A stretch of 6,890 nt of DNA from the NCBI GenBank assembly GCA_013153755.1, contig JAADDU010000039.1:1-6890 (forward strand). Direction: 5' to 3'. The translations under genes were made by a program, and so were the position numbers. The notes under the pieces are model-generated. The model saw nothing but the letters and a program-made list of their open reading frames with translations. It made no database searches and was not told the DNA's origin. Shown piece by piece: positions 5,080 through 6,890 of the stretch. The first letter of the stretch is position 1. Every line of letters begins with the position of its first letter. The stretch is from Campylobacterota bacterium. Its GTDB lineage: Bacteria > Campylobacterota > Campylobacteria > Campylobacterales > Sulfurimonadaceae.

Positions 5080-6717
5080 ATGGCATCAAAAAATATAAGA
5101 TTTTCTGGATTTTCTTTAGTAAAGGGTAAAAAATTAACAGGAGATGACTTTTATGATGTTAAGACTATTGGTGATTTAACTATAGCTATAGTGTGTGATG
5201 GTGTTGGTAGTGCAAATGAAGGGGCACAAGCTGCTTTAAGAGTTTCAACTCATATCATAAATAATTTTAAAATCCGTCCAAAAACATGGAGTATAGAAAA
5301 GTCAATAAACTCATTTATAAAATCTATAAACTCTATACTATATAAAGAATCTCAGATAAACTATGAATCTTGTGAGCTTGTGACAACATTATCTTTAGTA
5401 GTTATACATGGAAATAGACTTTATGGTGCAAATGTTGGTGATAGTCGTATATATCTTTATAGAGATGATAAACTAAATCAACTATCTATTGACCATGTTA
5501 TGGATGAAAAAGGGTTTGATGGTGTTTTAACAAAAGCTATAGGTATAGAAGATGAAGTTGAACCATTTTATTTTGAAAACAGACTTGAAAAAGATGATAA
5601 AATCTTACTTTGTAGTGATGGATTGTATACAATACTAGATAAAAAAACTTTAAAAGAAAATCTATCATTTGGTGCTCATTTTTTAGTTAAAAAAGCCAGT
5701 ATAAGTGTAAATGATGACCTTCCTGATGACACAACTGCAGTGATAGTGGAAATACTAAAAACTGACGAGACAATAACTTTAAAAAAGCAAAATCTAACTA
5801 TACCAAAGAGTTTAAAAAAAGGGCAAAATATAGATGGTTATAAACTAGAAAAATCATTAATTCAAAATGAAAGAACATGGTTAGTATCTAAAAAAACAAA
5901 ACAATATGTAATAAAATTTGCACCTTATGAAGCTATTGATGATGAGACTATAAAAGATTTTTTTGTAAAAGAGGCATGGAATGCAAAAAGATTAAAAGCT
6001 AACTTTTTTCCAAAGGCTGTTATACCAAAAAATAGAACTATGCGTTACTATGTTATGCAACTTTTTAAGGGTGAAGACTTAGATAACTATCTAACTCATA
6101 AACAGCTTACCATAGATGATAGCATAGAGTTGGCTTCTACACTTTTAAAAATGTCAAACTTTTTACTAAAATATGACTTAGTTCATGGAGATATTAAACC
6201 ACATAATATAATGATATCAAAAGATAATGATGAGAACTTAGAATTTAAAATCATAGACTTTGGAAGTATAACAGAGATTTTTTCAAATAATTCAAGAGCT
6301 GGAACACCTAGCTTTTTATCTCCTCAAAGATTTAATGCACAAGCTATTAGTGAAAGTAGTGAAATTTTTGCTATAGGTGTAACACTATATATTGCACTTA
6401 CTAAAAAATACCCTTATGGAGAGATAGAACCATTTCAAACACCAACCTTCAAAGAAGCAAGAAAGCCAAGTATATACAATACAAATATTCCAGAATGGCT
6501 TGATAGTGTGATTCTTCGTGCTATAGCTCTAGATACAGATAACAGATATACCCACTATTCAGAGATGCAATATGAACTAAACAATCCAAAAAAAGTAAAA
6601 CCATTTTTTTCTAAAAATACATCATTTTTAGAGCGTTCACCACTTCGTTTTTATAAAACTGGTTTTATCATGATGCTTATTTTAAATGTTATGCTTTTAA
6701 TTTTCATCAATTCTTAA
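5080..6717 (+). CDS. PP2C-type phosphatase/Ser-Thr protein kinase fusion with C-terminal membrane anchor
   Basis: A 545-residue signalling protein joining opposing activities. Residues about 5-226 are a PP2C phosphatase with its metal-binding motifs: GDDFYD (21-26), CDGVGSA (39-45), GDSRIY (120-125), CSDGLY (178-183) and DDTTA (216-220). Residues about 252-500 are a Hanks-type kinase: VIKF (K279), E298 in the C-helix, HGDIKPHN (369-376, with D371, K373 and N376), DFG (393-395) and an activation segment ending TPSFLSPQR. HGD replaces the usual HRD, and the nucleotide loop lacks the GxGxxG glycines (LEKSLIQNERTWLV). A helix at about 526-543 near the C-terminus anchors it with the enzymatic domains in the cytoplasm. 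Related fusions are known next to nitrate-assimilation genes, for example in Pseudomonas. Here the gene is divergent from the nor operon. Substrates are unknown. Start supported by GGGAG at 5068-5072. Confidence 0.93.
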   Translation: MASKNIRFSGFSLVKGKKLTGDDFYDVKTIGDLTIAIVCDGVGSANEGAQAALRVSTHIINNFKIRPKTWSIEKSINSFIKSINSILYKESQINYESCELVTTLSLVVIHGNRLYGANVGDSRIYLYRDDKLNQLSIDHVMDEKGFDGVLTKAIGIEDEVEPFYFENRLEKDDKILLCSDGLYTILDKKTLKENLSFGAHFLVKKASISVNDDLPDDTTAVIVEILKTDETITLKKQNLTIPKSLKKGQNIDGYKLEKSLIQNERTWLVSKKTKQYVIKFAPYEAIDDETIKDFFVKEAWNAKRLKANFFPKAVIPKNRTMRYYVMQLFKGEDLDNYLTHKQLTIDDSIELASTLLKMSNFLLKYDLVHGDIKPHNIMISKDNDENLEFKIIDFGSITEIFSNNSRAGTPSFLSPQRFNAQAISESSEIFAIGVTLYIALTKKYPYGEIEPFQTPTFKEARKPSIYNTNIPEWLDSVILRAIALDTDNRYTHYSEMQYELNNPKKVKPFFSKNTSFLERSPLRFYKTGFIMMLILNVMLLIFINS

Positions 6718-6721
6718 AAAT

Positions 6722-6752
6722 AAAAAACACTAAAAACAGTGCCAATTTTTTT
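6722..6752 (+). terminator. Possible weak terminator after the phosphatase-kinase gene
   Basis: A small stem (CACT 6728-6731 with AGTG 6738-6741) is followed, after CCAA, by a run of seven T (6746-6752); a run of six A (6722-6727) could pair with the T-run and lengthen the stem. The G-C content is low and the core is only 4 bp, so termination may be partial. Confidence 0.4.
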
Positions 6753-6775
6753 AATTAAGTAGATTTTGGATAAAA

Positions 6776-6781
6776 TATAAT
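6776..6781 (+). promoter_or_regulatory. Candidate -10 box for the gene at the window end
   Basis: A perfect TATAAT lies 71 bp before the TTG start of the last gene, without a TGn extension or a clear -35. In such AT-rich sequence the match is only moderately informative. Confidence 0.35.
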
Positions 6782-6806
6782 GTAGATTAATTAAAATTTA
6801 TATTTT

Positions 6807-6819
6807 ATCATCAGATGAT
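6807..6819. promoter_or_regulatory. Inverted repeat ATCATC-A-GATGAT, possible operator
   Basis: Two perfect 6-bp arms around a single A lie between the candidate -10 at 6776 and the TTG start at 6853. The position suits a repressor site or a small RNA structure in the leader. Function is not shown. Confidence 0.25.
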
Positions 6820-6852
6820 TTATTTTAAAGATTATACACAAAAAGGTAAAAT

Positions 6853-6890
6853 TTGAAAAAAAAAGATAGCATAGTTATAACAGGTGCGAG
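6853..6890 (+). CDS. Start of a gene cut by the window end, possibly a short-chain dehydrogenase
   Basis: Only 12 full codons are present, reading MKKKDSIVITGA from a TTG start. A ribosome site AAAGG (6842-6846) lies six bases upstream, and an in-frame TAA at 6847-6849 rules out an earlier start. A short charged end followed by a hydrophobic beta strand and TGA is how many short-chain dehydrogenases begin (TGxxxGxG nucleotide loop); the next codon starts with AG, compatible with Ser or Arg. Too little is visible to confirm the family. It follows the phosphatase-kinase gene on the same strand after 135 bp, with its own candidate promoter. Confidence 0.6.
   Translation, partial: MKKKDSIVITGA

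Noticed and set aside
1..6890. CRISPR array, tRNA, rRNA, insertion sequence or phage genes
   Set aside because: I saw no regularly spaced repeats, tRNA-like cloverleaf, transposase motif or long terminal inverted repeats on either strand.

Overview
The window is AT-rich (most coding stretches look near 30% G+C) and has strong Shine-Dalgarno sites, extended -10 boxes of the TGnTAnAAT type, and some TTG and GTG starts. The proteins (an AraC-type regulator, a di-heme peroxidase, a NorCB nitric oxide reductase and a PP2C-kinase fusion) together suggest a Campylobacterota bacterium, most like the Arcobacter group. That placement is inferred from composition and remembered family resemblance, not from a search.

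Left part, + strand (1-2133): the C-terminal part of an AraC-family regulator whose reading frame continues upstream as protein-like sequence until a TGA at 4-6, so the gene looks 5'-truncated or broken. A short spacer with two copies of TGCTAAAAT follows, then an exported di-heme cytochrome c peroxidase (815-1888). Next is a 62-residue, two-helix membrane protein with its own extended -10 box. A perfect 12-bp stem at 2163-2189 separates these genes from the convergent nor operon.

Middle, - strand (4786 down to 2196): a compact four-gene operon. In transcription order it encodes a 108-residue three-helix membrane protein, norC, norB (overlapping norC by 11 bp) and a 50-residue single-helix protein. 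The sites tying them together are a GTG start for norC 16 nt after the previous stop, a norB start inside norC, and a ribosome site for the last gene overlapping the norB stop codon. Upstream is a perfect FNR/DNR-type box, TTGAT-N4-ATCAA (4858-4871), spaced like a class II activator site from a candidate -10. This suggests control by low oxygen or nitric oxide. NorCB would reduce NO to N2O at the cytoplasmic membrane with electrons from periplasmic or quinol-linked cytochrome c, and the peroxidase would use the same electron pool to remove H2O2.

Right part, + strand (4787-6890): a 293-bp AT-rich divergent spacer leads to a 545-residue PP2C phosphatase/Ser-Thr kinase fusion with a C-terminal membrane anchor. 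The first 12 codons of another gene (TTG start, possibly a short-chain dehydrogenase) run off the window end.

The least explained content is the set of three small membrane proteins around norCB, the long NorC insert between its anchor and its heme, the probable loss of the usual peroxidase distal histidine, and the kinase with no visible glycine-rich loop.
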